NCBI GenBank assembly: GCA_002410715.1
Contig: DHOG01000096.1
Coordinates: 1,974-10,775, forward strand
Reading direction: 5' to 3'
DNA from: Ruminococcaceae bacterium UBA5396
Lineage (GTDB): Bacteria; Bacillota; Clostridia; Oscillospirales; Acutalibacteraceae
DNA length: 8,802 nucleotides
Shown here: piece after piece, positions 1 through 5,601 of the stretch
How positions within the stretch are numbered: position 1 is the first letter of the stretch
Layout of the letters: the number at the start of each line of letters is the position of its first letter
Notes under the pieces: generated by a model
Database searches by the model: none
Told to the model about the DNA's origin: nothing
The model's input: only the letters and a program-made list of their open reading frames with translations
Translations under genes and position numbers: made by a program

Positions 1-4
1 CGGG

Positions 5-35
5 AATAGAAAAGTAGTTTTTCTACTTTTCTATT
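5..35. repeat. Perfect 13-bp inverted repeat with T5 loop
   Basis: AATAGAAAAGTAG at 5-17 is exactly complementary to CTACTTTTCTATT at 23-35, with a TTTTT loop at 18-22. The stem is AT-rich and neither side is followed by a T-tract, so it is not a textbook terminator. It could be a weak terminator for a gene off the left edge, a protein-binding palindrome or an element end. The repeat is certain; its role is unknown. Confidence 0.75.
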
Positions 36-113
36 GGATATTAGTATTATTTGTGCGTCACAATCTACCCTATCTTATGCGCTTCACCAAGCAAAACACC
101 GCATGTTTCGATT

Positions 114-130
114 CCGCGTTATCAACGCGG
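114..130. repeat. GC-rich 7-bp hairpin
   Basis: CCGCGTT at 114-120 pairs perfectly with AACGCGG at 124-130 across a 3-base loop. It lies about 130 bases past the proA stop codon. No run of T follows on either strand, so intrinsic termination is doubtful. It could still act as a 3'-end stabilising hairpin of the proA transcript. Confidence 0.5.
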
Positions 131-261
131 GTACATAACGCATTCAATGTGGATCCCGTAAAAGTCAGTATTATAAATAATATACACAAACAGTCCACTT
201 TAAACAACAAAATGCAAATTCAATTTTTGAAACGCGACCGGCGCTTTTTCCCTTTATGGCT

Positions 262-1503
262 TTACCAGCGCACCTGCCCGTCGCCGTCAATCACATATTT
301 GACCGTCGTCAGCTCTTCCAGCCCCATCGGCCCACGCGCATGCAGGCGCTGTGTGGATATGCCAATCTCCGCGCCAAACCCAAACTCAAATCCGTCGGTG
401 TACCGCGTACTGGCATTGACGTACACGGCGGCCGAATCTACCTCTGCCTTAAACCGCTGCGCATTTGTATAGCTGTCCGTGATGATCGCCTCCGAATGGC
501 CGGTGCTGTACTTGTTGATGTGCGCCACCGCCTCGTCAAAGCTGTCCACCACCTTGACCGAGATAATCAGGTCCAGGAATTCCGTATAATAATCCTCGTC
601 CGTCGCCGGCTTTGCACCGTACTGCTCGCATGTGGGGCAGCCCCGCACTTCCACGTCTTTTTCCACCAGGGCGCCAATCACCTTGGGCAGGAACTTGTCC
701 GCCACATCCTTGTGCACCAGCAGGCTTTCCGCCGCGTTGCACACCGACGGGCGCGATACCTTGGCGTTGACCGTAATCTCTTTTGCCATTTGCAGGTCGG
801 CATATTGATCCACGTAAATATGGCAATTGCCCGTGCCTGTCTCAATGACCGGCACCGTTGCATTTTCCACAACCGACTTGATCAGCCCCGCACCCCCGCG
901 CGGAATCAGCACGTCAATATATTCGTTCAGTTTCATCATGTGGGCGGCGGCCTCGCGCGATGTTTCGCGTATCAGCCCCACTGCGCCTTTGGGCAGGCCG
1001 ACAGCCTCGCCGCGCTTCACCATGATTTCCGATATCGCGATGTTGGAGTGTATCGCCTCGCTGCTGCCCTTAAGCACCACGGCGTTGCCCGCTTTCAGGC
1101 AAAGGCCCACCGCGTCCGCCGTCACATTGGGGCGCGCCTCATAAATGATGCCGATCACCCCCAGCGGCACACGCTGCTTGGATATCAGCAGGCCGTTGGG
1201 GCGCTTTTTCGCGCCAATCACCTCGCCGATCGGGTCGTCCAGCCGCGCGATATCCCGCAGCCCCTGCGCCATCGCCTCTATGCGCTTTTCATTCAGCGCC
1301 AGCCTGTCAATCAGCGATTCCGTCTTTCCCTTTTTCTTCGATTCTTCCACATCCACCGCATTGCGCGCAATGATGTATGCCGCCTCGTCTGTCAATCCCT
1401 GCGCCATCGCTTCCAGTATATCGTTTTTTTGCGCAGTGGAAATCTTCATCAGCTCCAGCTTCGCCTGCTTTGCCTGCCTTGCAATATCGTCAACACTTTT
1501 CAT
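262..1503 (-). CDS. proA: Glutamate-5-semialdehyde dehydrogenase (gamma-glutamyl phosphate reductase)
   Basis: ProA reduces L-glutamyl 5-phosphate with NADPH to glutamate-5-semialdehyde, the second step of proline synthesis from glutamate; it is cytosolic. The 413-residue product matches the usual family length and the aldehyde-dehydrogenase fold. An N-terminal helical segment is followed by the conserved [11 protein letters not shown] region (about 121-131), a cofactor-binding KGSSEA segment (145-150), and the catalytic cysteine at about 255 in [13 protein letters not shown]. The family tail [17 protein letters not shown] is near 384-400. I chose the ATG at 1501-1503 because AGGAGG lies 10 bases upstream; the frame extends to a TTG at 1530, which has no suitable site. 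It follows the HAD gene by 36 bases on the same strand, so the two are probably one transcript. The frequent partner proB is not beside it. Confidence 0.96.
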   Translation of the reverse strand: MKSVDDIARQAKQAKLELMKISTAQKNDILEAMAQGLTDEAAYIIARNAVDVEESKKKGKTESLIDRLALNEKRIEAMAQGLRDIARLDDPIGEVIGAKKRPNGLLISKQRVPLGVIGIIYEARPNVTADAVGLCLKAGNAVVLKGSSEAIHSNIAISEIMVKRGEAVGLPKGAVGLIRETSREAAAHMMKLNEYIDVLIPRGGAGLIKSVVENATVPVIETGTGNCHIYVDQYADLQMAKEITVNAKVSRPSVCNAAESLLVHKDVADKFLPKVIGALVEKDVEVRGCPTCEQYGAKPATDEDYYTEFLDLIISVKVVDSFDEAVAHINKYSTGHSEAIITDSYTNAQRFKAEVDSAAVYVNASTRYTDGFEFGFGAEIGISTQRLHARGPMGLEELTTVKYVIDGDGQVRW

Positions 1504-1513
1504 GGCCTTGCTC

Positions 1514-1519
1514 CCTCCT
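1514..1519 (-). promoter_or_regulatory. Ribosome binding site deciding the proA start
   Basis: On the minus strand this reads AGGAGG, 10 bases before the ATG at 1503. It lies inside the longer open frame that begins at TTG 1530 and therefore argues against that upstream start. Confidence 0.8.
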
Positions 1520-1539
1520 GGTTTTCGCAATGAATGGTA

Positions 1540-2205
1540 TTAGATTGCGCTGCTGTCCATTACAATATACCGCACGCGGCGGATGTCCTTGACCACGTAT
1601 TCGGGGTCGCGCGCATCCAGCAACCCTTCCAGCGAGTTTGCCCACGTGATGGGCGTGTACACAATGCAGCAGTCGATGCCGCTCTTTTTGGCGACGTCAA
1701 TGTCCACCTCCGCATCCCCCACATACAGCGTACGCGCTTTTGGCGTACGGGTCTGCTTCATGATCGCGTCAAAATACTTCTGCTTGTCCTGCGTGTCGGG
1801 CCGCGCACCCACCACCATGTCAAAATCAATATCGTTGTGCGCCACAATCTGTTGCGCAAGCGCCGCCATCGAGTTGGTGACCATGGCTGTTTTAATATCG
1901 TTGTCGGCCAATATCCGCAACAGTTCCTCGGCGCACGGGTCAAACTTCAGCCCGCATATGATGTCTTCCGCCATCAAGTTATAAAACTCGTCCAGCTTGA
2001 CAAACATCTCATCGATCACCGGCGGTTCTACTCCCTCAATTTGCAACGATTCCAGTATCGTTTTGCCGCGGTGCTTGTATATGATGTCGTTTTCCATCTC
2101 CGGAAAGTACAGTTCAAAATACCGCTCAAACATTTCTTCGTGCGCACTGCCGGAATCCAGCAGCGTGCCGTCCATATCAAAAATTACCAGATCGTAATTC
2201 GCCAT
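1540..2205 (-). CDS. HAD-family phosphatase (phosphoglycolate phosphatase / PpaX-like)
   Basis: A 221-residue cytosolic haloacid-dehalogenase superfamily hydrolase that should remove phosphate from a small phosphorylated substrate using Mg2+. All four HAD motifs are visible. Motif I is FDMDGT with nucleophile D10 and acid D12; motif II is TNS at 110-112; motif III is a lysine at 141 or 143; motif IV is GDAEVD at 163-168. The helical stretch between motif I and residue 90 fits the alpha-helical C1 cap of the Gph/PpaX/beta-phosphoglucomutase group. The substrate cannot be read from sequence. I start it at ATG 2205 because GGGAG sits 5 bases upstream; an in-frame ATG at 2217 has no such site. 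It has its own promoter and runs into proA. Co-transcription with proA hints at metabolite clean-up, but that is inference. Confidence 0.88.
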   Translation of the reverse strand: MANYDLVIFDMDGTLLDSGSAHEEMFERYFELYFPEMENDIIYKHRGKTILESLQIEGVEPPVIDEMFVKLDEFYNLMAEDIICGLKFDPCAEELLRILADNDIKTAMVTNSMAALAQQIVAHNDIDFDMVVGARPDTQDKQKYFDAIMKQTRTPKARTLYVGDAEVDIDVAKKSGIDCCIVYTPITWANSLEGLLDARDPEYVVKDIRRVRYIVMDSSAI

Positions 2206-2210
2206 TTTGT

Positions 2211-2215
2211 CTCCC
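2211..2215 (-). promoter_or_regulatory. Ribosome binding site deciding the HAD gene start
   Basis: Reads GGGAG on the minus strand, 5 bases before the ATG at 2205. The alternative ATG at 2217 is preceded only by an A/T run, so the shorter protein is preferred. Confidence 0.6.
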
Positions 2216-2244
2216 ATTTTTGCAAAAAAATTATATACACCATC

Positions 2245-2274
2245 AGTATAGCATCGGCTGTTCGCGCATGTAAA
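2245..2274 (-). promoter_or_regulatory. Sigma-A type promoter of the HAD-proA unit
   Basis: On the minus strand TTTACA (2274-2269) and TATACT (2250-2245) are separated by 18 bases, each one or two bases from consensus. Transcription would begin near 2237, giving a leader of about 30 bases before the HAD start at 2205. No operator-like symmetry is evident. Confidence 0.6.
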
Positions 2275-2393
2275 GGCCGAGCGCTACCTTTCCCCAATTA
2301 TTGAGGCGACAGAAGGCGGCGCACAATTCAAATGTATGGAGTTTTTCCAAATTCATAACACAACAGGCTCTAAGCAGAACACCTGCAAAAGTT

Positions 2394-2804
2394 TCAGCGG
2401 TTTTCCGCCCTGCAATCACTGCATCTGCCTTTGTGTTGGTCGATGATCCCGCCGCAATGCGCACAGGTAAACCGCGCCCGCTGCGCATCCAGGAAAGCAT
2501 CCATGTTCTCACGTGCGTCCCTGCCGTTTTGCACCAGGTCCACGCCATAATCCTGCGTATACCGTTTATTCAGGCTTTTGATCCGCGCACAGGGAAACTT
2601 CGCGCACTGGAAGCACCAGTCAAGCCCTTGCCCAAAGGCGCAATCTTTTTTCGCGCAGTTGATGCAGCTTTTGCGCTTATGCCGCTCCGCAGGCGCGCGG
2701 CAGCCGAGGCATGCTTTTTTGGCATCCAGGTGTGCGCTGCACGCCATACAGTTGACGCCACACGGCGCAACCATGCCTGCATCCACCCGTTCAGGCATCT
2801 TCAT
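2394..2804 (-). CDS. DUF3795-like cysteine-rich zinc-binding protein
   Basis: A 136-residue small protein with 15 cysteines, no signal peptide and no membrane segment. The N-terminal part MVAPCGVNCMACSAH with later CLGC, CINC and WCFQCAKFPC pairs resembles DUF3795, a family of unknown function common in anaerobes. The C-terminus adds a separate CxxC-x10-CxxC zinc ribbon (cysteines 114, 117, 128, 131). I start it at ATG 2804, where GAGG lies 6 bases upstream; an in-frame codon at 2834 lies deeper inside the upstream gene. This start overlaps the upstream DUF6485-like gene by 14 bases, which implies translational coupling. The biochemical role is unknown; metal or Fe-S binding is inferred from the cysteines. 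The family assignment is from memory of its pattern, not a search. Confidence 0.75.
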   Translation of the reverse strand: MKMPERVDAGMVAPCGVNCMACSAHLDAKKACLGCRAPAERHKRKSCINCAKKDCAFGQGLDWCFQCAKFPCARIKSLNKRYTQDYGVDLVQNGRDARENMDAFLDAQRARFTCAHCGGIIDQHKGRCSDCRAENR

Positions 2805-3024
2805 TTTCGGCCTCATCCCCGCGATGACGCACATAAAACTCTACAAATCCTTCAATTGAGAAATCCTCTACACCGTTAATGTCGTCATGCACCCTGCGGA
2901 AAAAACAGGATGGGATTTCCCCCTTTTTGAGATTCGATTTTACGCACGGGTCGCACCCTTTGTCGTGATTCGACGGGTGCAGGGCGCACCCCGTGTCATC
3001 GCACATGCAAAAATGCTCACGCAT
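2791..3024 (-). CDS. DUF6485-like small cysteine-rich protein
   Basis: A 77-residue protein starting MREHFCMCDDTGCALHP, with cysteines at 6, 8, 13, 24, 27 and 40. It contains the segment NHDKGCDPC and the phrase GEIPSCFF, a pattern I associate with the DUF6485 family of anaerobic Firmicutes. The C-terminal part (EGFVEFYVRHRGDEAENEDA) is acidic and lacks cysteines. Metal binding is likely; function is unknown. The ATG at 3024 follows AAGGGG by about 6 bases. The stop codon lies inside the start of the next gene (14-base overlap), so the two are probably translated together and may act together. No clear promoter is visible upstream. If the gene to its right was interrupted by island insertion, this pair may have lost its original promoter. 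Confidence 0.75.
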   Translation of the reverse strand: MREHFCMCDDTGCALHPSNHDKGCDPCVKSNLKKGEIPSCFFRRVHDDINGVEDFSIEGFVEFYVRHRGDEAENEDA

Positions 3025-3086
3025 ACAGCACCCCTTCTCAGTCGTCCAACGGCAGCAACCTTGGCGCTACCGCATGCCATTTGCCC

Positions 3087-3206
3087 TCATCCTTGGATCC
3101 CGCGCGTCCGCATGGCGTATCGCTCCGCGGCATAAGCGGCAAAAACTGCGTATGCCCGCGCTCCGCCCAGCGCGCCCTGTTCCACGTTGAGACGGTTGTA
3201 TTGATG
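3087..3206 (-). pseudogene. Possible 3' remnant of a chromosomal gene cut at the island boundary
   Basis: One minus-strand frame is open for 39 codons, ends in TGA at 3087-3089, and begins right after a stop at 3207-3209. It reads QYNRLNVEQGALGGARAYA, then an alanine-rich stretch ending ERYAMRTRGIQG. It uses GC-rich codons like the genes to its left and stops 63 bases before the DUF6485-like gene. It has no plausible start with a ribosome binding site, and the GC-rich composition ends where its open frame ends. That fits the tail of a gene whose 5' part was displaced, but a chance open frame in GC-rich DNA is equally possible. I do not recognise a family. Confidence 0.3.
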
Positions 3207-3254
3207 TCAAGGGTTGAAAAATAAGAGTGTAATAGTGCTTGATATAAAGGGATT

Positions 3255-3299
3255 TCCGTGATTTTGAACTCGTATTCAAGTTGGGTTTCAGGTCACGGA
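3255..3299. repeat. Nested inverted repeat at the island edge
   Basis: TCCGTGA at 3255-3261 is the exact complement of TCACGGA at 3293-3299. Inside, TTGAA at 3264-3268 pairs with TTCAA at 3275-3279 across a 6-base loop. The arms are not contiguous, so this could be a branched hairpin, a recombinase or regulator binding site, or a terminator remnant. It lies 50-100 bases inside the composition boundary. Confidence 0.5.
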
Positions 3300-3345
3300 T
3301 TCTTTTATTGTGAGAACATATCTAATGACAGAAAAACACAAGGTT

Positions 3346-3466
3346 GTGTGGACATTATTACTTTTTGGCTACTGAGTTGACGAAATTACTGTCAAAAAGG
3401 TGGCGAGTGGATAGAATTACTGTTAAATTTATGTCGAGTTGACAGAGGTTATATTGTTAGTATAGA
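3346..3466 (+). repeat. Diverged tandem array, 31-base spacing (IS-end-like)
   Basis: Units starting at 3374, 3405 and 3436 are spaced exactly 31 bases, with a related 28-base unit at 3346. Their heads are GTGTGGAC, GAGTTGAC, GAGTGGAT and GAGTTGAC; the first three share ATTAC about 11 bases in. By eye the 3374 and 3405 units match at 21 of 31 positions. Multiple diverged repeats at a terminus are known from IS21-family elements, where transposase binds them, so this may be one end of such an element. No transposase or opposite end was found in the window. A regulator-binding array is the alternative. Confidence 0.5.
3439..3466 (+). promoter_or_regulatory. Possible outward promoter in the last repeat unit
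   Basis: TTGACA (3439-3444) and TATAGA (3461-3466) are separated by 16 bases. The -35 is part of the repeated GAGTTGAC motif. It would read towards the AbrB-like gene about 120 bases downstream. The better-spaced promoter at 3531-3559 is nearer to the gene, so this is a secondary candidate. Confidence 0.35.
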
Positions 3467-3530
3467 TCCATGTAGTATGTCGGTTGAAAAAATGAAATGA
3501 AAAGATAAATGTATCTTCGATATGTGTTGC

Positions 3531-3559
3531 TTGATTTTAGTCTGATTATGTGCTATGAT
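3531..3559 (+). promoter_or_regulatory. Promoter of the AbrB-like/methyltransferase operon
   Basis: TTGATT (3531-3536) and TATGAT (3554-3559) are spaced 17 bases apart, and the -10 is preceded by TG at -15/-14 (TGCTATGAT), an extended -10. Transcription would start near 3566, leaving a leader of about 25 bases. The promoter is overlapped by repeated ATTAGACT-type sites, which suggests tight repression. Confidence 0.65.
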
Positions 3560-3578
3560 TAGACTGAAATTAGACTAA
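3537..3578 (+). promoter_or_regulatory. Triple operator overlapping the promoter
   Basis: ATTAGACT occurs at 3558-3565 and again at 3569-3576, 11 bases (one helical turn) apart. An inverted, one-mismatch copy AGTCTGAT lies at 3539-3546 in the spacer between -35 and -10. The inverted pair is symmetric around the gap just before and over the -10; TTAGTCT at 3537-3543 is also exactly complementary to AGACTAA at 3572-3578. Occupancy would block RNA polymerase. The obvious candidate ligand is the AbrB-like protein encoded next (autoregulation); this is inference. Confidence 0.55.
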
Positions 3579-3591
3579 GGAGGAAAGTTAA

Positions 3592-3783
3592 ATGTCCGAT
3601 AATCTTATATATCTTGATACTTATATTTTACAAAGAGATATGAGAATCCGTATGCCTAAAAGCATTTTGGAAAATTTAAATGCTGAAAAGGGGAAAACCT
3701 ATTTTGCTATTTACTTTAATAAGGATGATAATAGCTTAGTCCTGAAAACTCAAGAAAATAAGGAGAGAAAATTTAGTGAATAA
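3592..3783 (+). CDS. AbrB/MazE-fold small DNA-binding regulator
   Basis: A 63-residue protein whose middle, RIRMPKSILENLNAEKGKTY followed by a beta-rich NSLVLK end (about residues 18-52), fits the swapped-hairpin AbrB/SpoVT/MazE fold: basic strand, PK turn, short helix, G-x-x-Y/F strand. Such proteins bind DNA as dimers and act as transcription regulators or antitoxins. No toxin gene is adjacent; the next gene is a DNA methyltransferase with an 8-base overlap, so this is better read as the controller of a modification operon, a role more often filled by HTH C-proteins. The ATG follows AAGGAGG by 8 bases, a strong ribosome binding site. The promoter directly upstream carries three ATTAGACT-type sites, likely its own operators. 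The fold assignment is by motif only. Confidence 0.7.
   Translation: MSDNLIYLDTYILQRDMRIRMPKSILENLNAEKGKTYFAIYFNKDDNSLVLKTQENKERKFSE
3761..3767 (+). promoter_or_regulatory. Ribosome binding site for the GTG start of the methyltransferase
   Basis: AGGAGAG lies inside the end of the AbrB-like gene, 8 bases before the GTG at 3776. It supports a GTG start and translational coupling across the 8-base overlap. Confidence 0.65.
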
Positions 3784-5560
3784 GAATGATTACAAAAACT
3801 TAGAAGGTTTTTTTCGAGAGGGAGAATTTATTCGAGATAATTTCGAATTTGATGATAGTGATTTTAGTGACAAGCAGAGGTTGAGCGACCCTTTATTCAA
3901 ATCAATAGGATATCCAAGTAAAATCTATTATCAAAATATTCAAAAATATATTACGTCCTATACTGAACCTGGTGGTGTCGTATTAGACAGTTGTGCTGGT
4001 AGTGGTTCTACTGGAATTGCAGCCCTACTTGAAAATCGAAGAGCGGTATTAATAGATAATAGCCCAATGGCAACCAACATGGAGTATAACCTTATTAATT
4101 ATGTTGATATTTCTGCATTGGAAAAAGAATATAAAAAACTAATATCTGAATTGGAAGACGATATCAATGATATATATAAAACACAAATGTCTGATGGTAC
4201 ATTTGGATATGCAGATGTAATCATTGCAAGCAATGTGTACTCTTGCCCAGATTGTACATCTGAAATTGTTTTGTATAAAAATGAAACGGGAAAACGGTCA
4301 GAGTATAAGTGTCCGAACTGTGGTTGTATCATTAATATAGCCAATAATGATATAAAAGCCTTACAAATTGATAAACGACGACCTGTTGAAGTTACAATTT
4401 ATCCATTTGGAAAACGGACTAATAAAGAAGTACGTGATATTACAACATCAGATATTCATCTATGGGATCAACAATTGAAGTTATATTCTGATAGTTATGG
4501 CGATTTATGGTCGCCGAATGAGAAGATTGTGTATAATAGGGCTTACCCAAGAGTTGGTGGATGGCCCGGTTTCCCTATTGATTCATCGGTGAGCGATTTA
4601 TTTCCGGAGAAGAATTTATTGGCTTTAAAGATACTGAACAACTATATCGAAACCAAAATAAAGAATGAACCCGTTCGAGATTTTCTCAAATTTATCTTCT
4701 TAGAAACGTTGTTCAGAACAAGCAGTCGTCTGTTTACCGCATCGGGTATAAAAAATGTATATCATATACCTCCACTAGGTAAGGAACAGAATGTGATGAC
4801 AGTTTTTAAACGCAAGTTTAAAGCAATATCAGAAGCAAAAGAGTTTATACAATCGAAGCTCGGAAGAGAACAAACTGAAAATGATATAAGAATTATTCGC
4901 ACAGACGCAAAGGCGTTGCCTTTACCAGATAATTCAGTTGACTATGCATTTATAGATCCTCCATATGGTGGTATGGTTCCCTATGCTGAATTAAACCTAT
5001 TTTATAGCGCGTGGTTGCACGAAAAAGAGGATCTTGAAAATGAAATCATTATACCTATGGATTATGAAAAGAAAGAAGGGTATGTTGAACTTTGGGGGAC
5101 TTACATTGAAAAAGCATTTGGAGAAGTGTTTAGGGTGTTGAAACCTGGTGCATTCTTTACTGTTGCTTTTCATAGTAAATTCAATAACATTTGGAATGAA
5201 CTTAAGAATATAATGCAAAATAATCTTGGGTTTGAATTTGTTAATATTGTAGAAAATGAACGTAGTACTACCTTTCATACAAATCACATCAATGATACTA
5301 ATCCTGTTACTGCTTTTATCACATACAGGAAGGCAACCAATGGTAAAAAAGCCATAGTAAAGAAAACAACGAGGATGAGTCCTTTCGATGTATTTGATAA
5401 AGAAATATTGAAGGAGGCATGTACATTTAGAGCTATTCAATCGCAAATAATTAAAGATGTAAATACCTATGATTTGGAAGGCGTCCCATCTGACAAAGAA
5501 ATCAATCAATGGCTTGAAGAAATTTGTGATAAAGTAGGAGAAAAGTATATCCTAAAATAA
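3776..5560 (+). CDS. DNA methyltransferase with internal zinc ribbon (probable N6-adenine type)
   Basis: A 594-residue SAM-dependent DNA methyltransferase. The SAM-binding motif I (VVLDSCAGSGSTGIAAL, about 68-84) comes first. It is followed by a zinc ribbon CPDC/CPNC (cysteines 157, 160, 179, 182), a long variable region with SSRLFTASG near 316-324, and the catalytic motif IV VDYAFIDPPYGG at 388-399 followed by YAELNLFYSAWL. RVLKPGAFFTVAFHS (453-467) closes the fold. A DPPY motif points to N6-adenine methylation. The I-to-IV order with an intervening zinc ribbon recalls the COG1743-type adenine methylases, but the protein is shorter and I see no DUF1156 head. The region from about 520 on is likely an accessory or recognition tail. 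It starts at GTG inside the AbrB-like gene and ends at a terminator shared with the opposing arm. It should provide protective methylation; the recognition site is unknown. Confidence 0.85.
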   Translation: MNKNDYKNLEGFFREGEFIRDNFEFDDSDFSDKQRLSDPLFKSIGYPSKIYYQNIQKYITSYTEPGGVVLDSCAGSGSTGIAALLENRRAVLIDNSPMATNMEYNLINYVDISALEKEYKKLISELEDDINDIYKTQMSDGTFGYADVIIASNVYSCPDCTSEIVLYKNETGKRSEYKCPNCGCIINIANNDIKALQIDKRRPVEVTIYPFGKRTNKEVRDITTSDIHLWDQQLKLYSDSYGDLWSPNEKIVYNRAYPRVGGWPGFPIDSSVSDLFPEKNLLALKILNNYIETKIKNEPVRDFLKFIFLETLFRTSSRLFTASGIKNVYHIPPLGKEQNVMTVFKRKFKAISEAKEFIQSKLGREQTENDIRIIRTDAKALPLPDNSVDYAFIDPPYGGMVPYAELNLFYSAWLHEKEDLENEIIIPMDYEKKEGYVELWGTYIEKAFGEVFRVLKPGAFFTVAFHSKFNNIWNELKNIMQNNLGFEFVNIVENERSTTFHTNHINDTNPVTAFITYRKATNGKKAIVKKTTRMSPFDVFDKEILKEACTFRAIQSQIIKDVNTYDLEGVPSDKEINQWLEEICDKVGEKYILK

Positions 5561-5564
5561 AACG

Positions 5565-5596
5565 AAACGGCACGATGGCTATCAATCGTGCCGTTT
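5565..5596. terminator. Bidirectional intrinsic terminator between convergent arms
   Basis: AAACGGCACGAT at 5565-5576 is perfectly complementary to ATCGTGCCGTTT at 5585-5596, with an 8-base loop. On the plus strand it is followed by TTTATCTTTTATATT, and on the minus strand by TTTCGTTTTATTTT, so it can end both transcripts. It lies 4 bases after the plus-strand methyltransferase stop and 5 bases from the stop of the minus-strand helicase gene. Confidence 0.9.
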
Positions 5597-5601
5597 ATCT
5601 T

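Larger units (their letters stand above)
1..261. other. Gene-free stretch downstream of proA
   Basis: I see no supportable gene here. The only long reading frame (from position 53, plus strand) runs into the antisense of proA and has no ribosome binding site or recognisable motif. The stretch is more AT-rich than proA and contains two perfect inverted repeats, listed separately. No convincing T-tract terminator follows the proA stop codon, so the end of that transcript is undefined. Confidence 0.6.
3210..3591. other. AT-rich junction region without a gene
   Basis: About 380 bases between the GC-rich chromosomal block and the first island gene. A 70-codon minus-strand frame (3067-3279) spans the composition change, has no ribosome binding site or recognisable motif, and is not accepted. 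The stretch instead holds an inverted repeat (3255-3299), a repeat array with 31-base spacing (3346-3466), a possible outward promoter (3439-3466), and the operator-bearing promoter of the AbrB-like gene (3531-3578). No transposase or integrase is visible. Confidence 0.6.

Noticed and set aside
256..1533. 425-codon plus-strand reading frame
   Set aside because: It is the antisense of proA; the translation is rich in His, Arg and Cys with no motif, and the opposite strand has the full catalytic and family motifs.
1534..2304. 256-codon plus-strand reading frame
   Set aside because: Antisense of the HAD phosphatase, which has all four HAD motifs, a ribosome binding site and a promoter on the minus strand.
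2301..2879. 192-codon plus-strand reading frame
   Set aside because: Antisense of the DUF3795-like gene; no ribosome binding site and no recognisable domain.
3067..3279. 70-codon minus-strand reading frame across the composition boundary
   Set aside because: It mixes AT-rich and GC-rich halves, has no ribosome binding site, and shows no motif; the alternative short frame in 3087-3206 has more chromosomal-like codons.
3346..3466. CRISPR-like array
   Set aside because: The units are contiguous and diverged along their length, without constant repeats separated by unique spacers, and no cas gene is present.
3592..3783. Antitoxin of a toxin-antitoxin pair
   Set aside because: The fold fits MazE/AbrB antitoxins, but no small toxin gene is adjacent; the coupled downstream gene is a 594-residue methyltransferase.
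4997..5509. 170-codon minus-strand reading frame
   Set aside because: Shadow of the plus-strand methyltransferase; it lacks a ribosome binding site and overlaps the conserved region downstream of DPPY.
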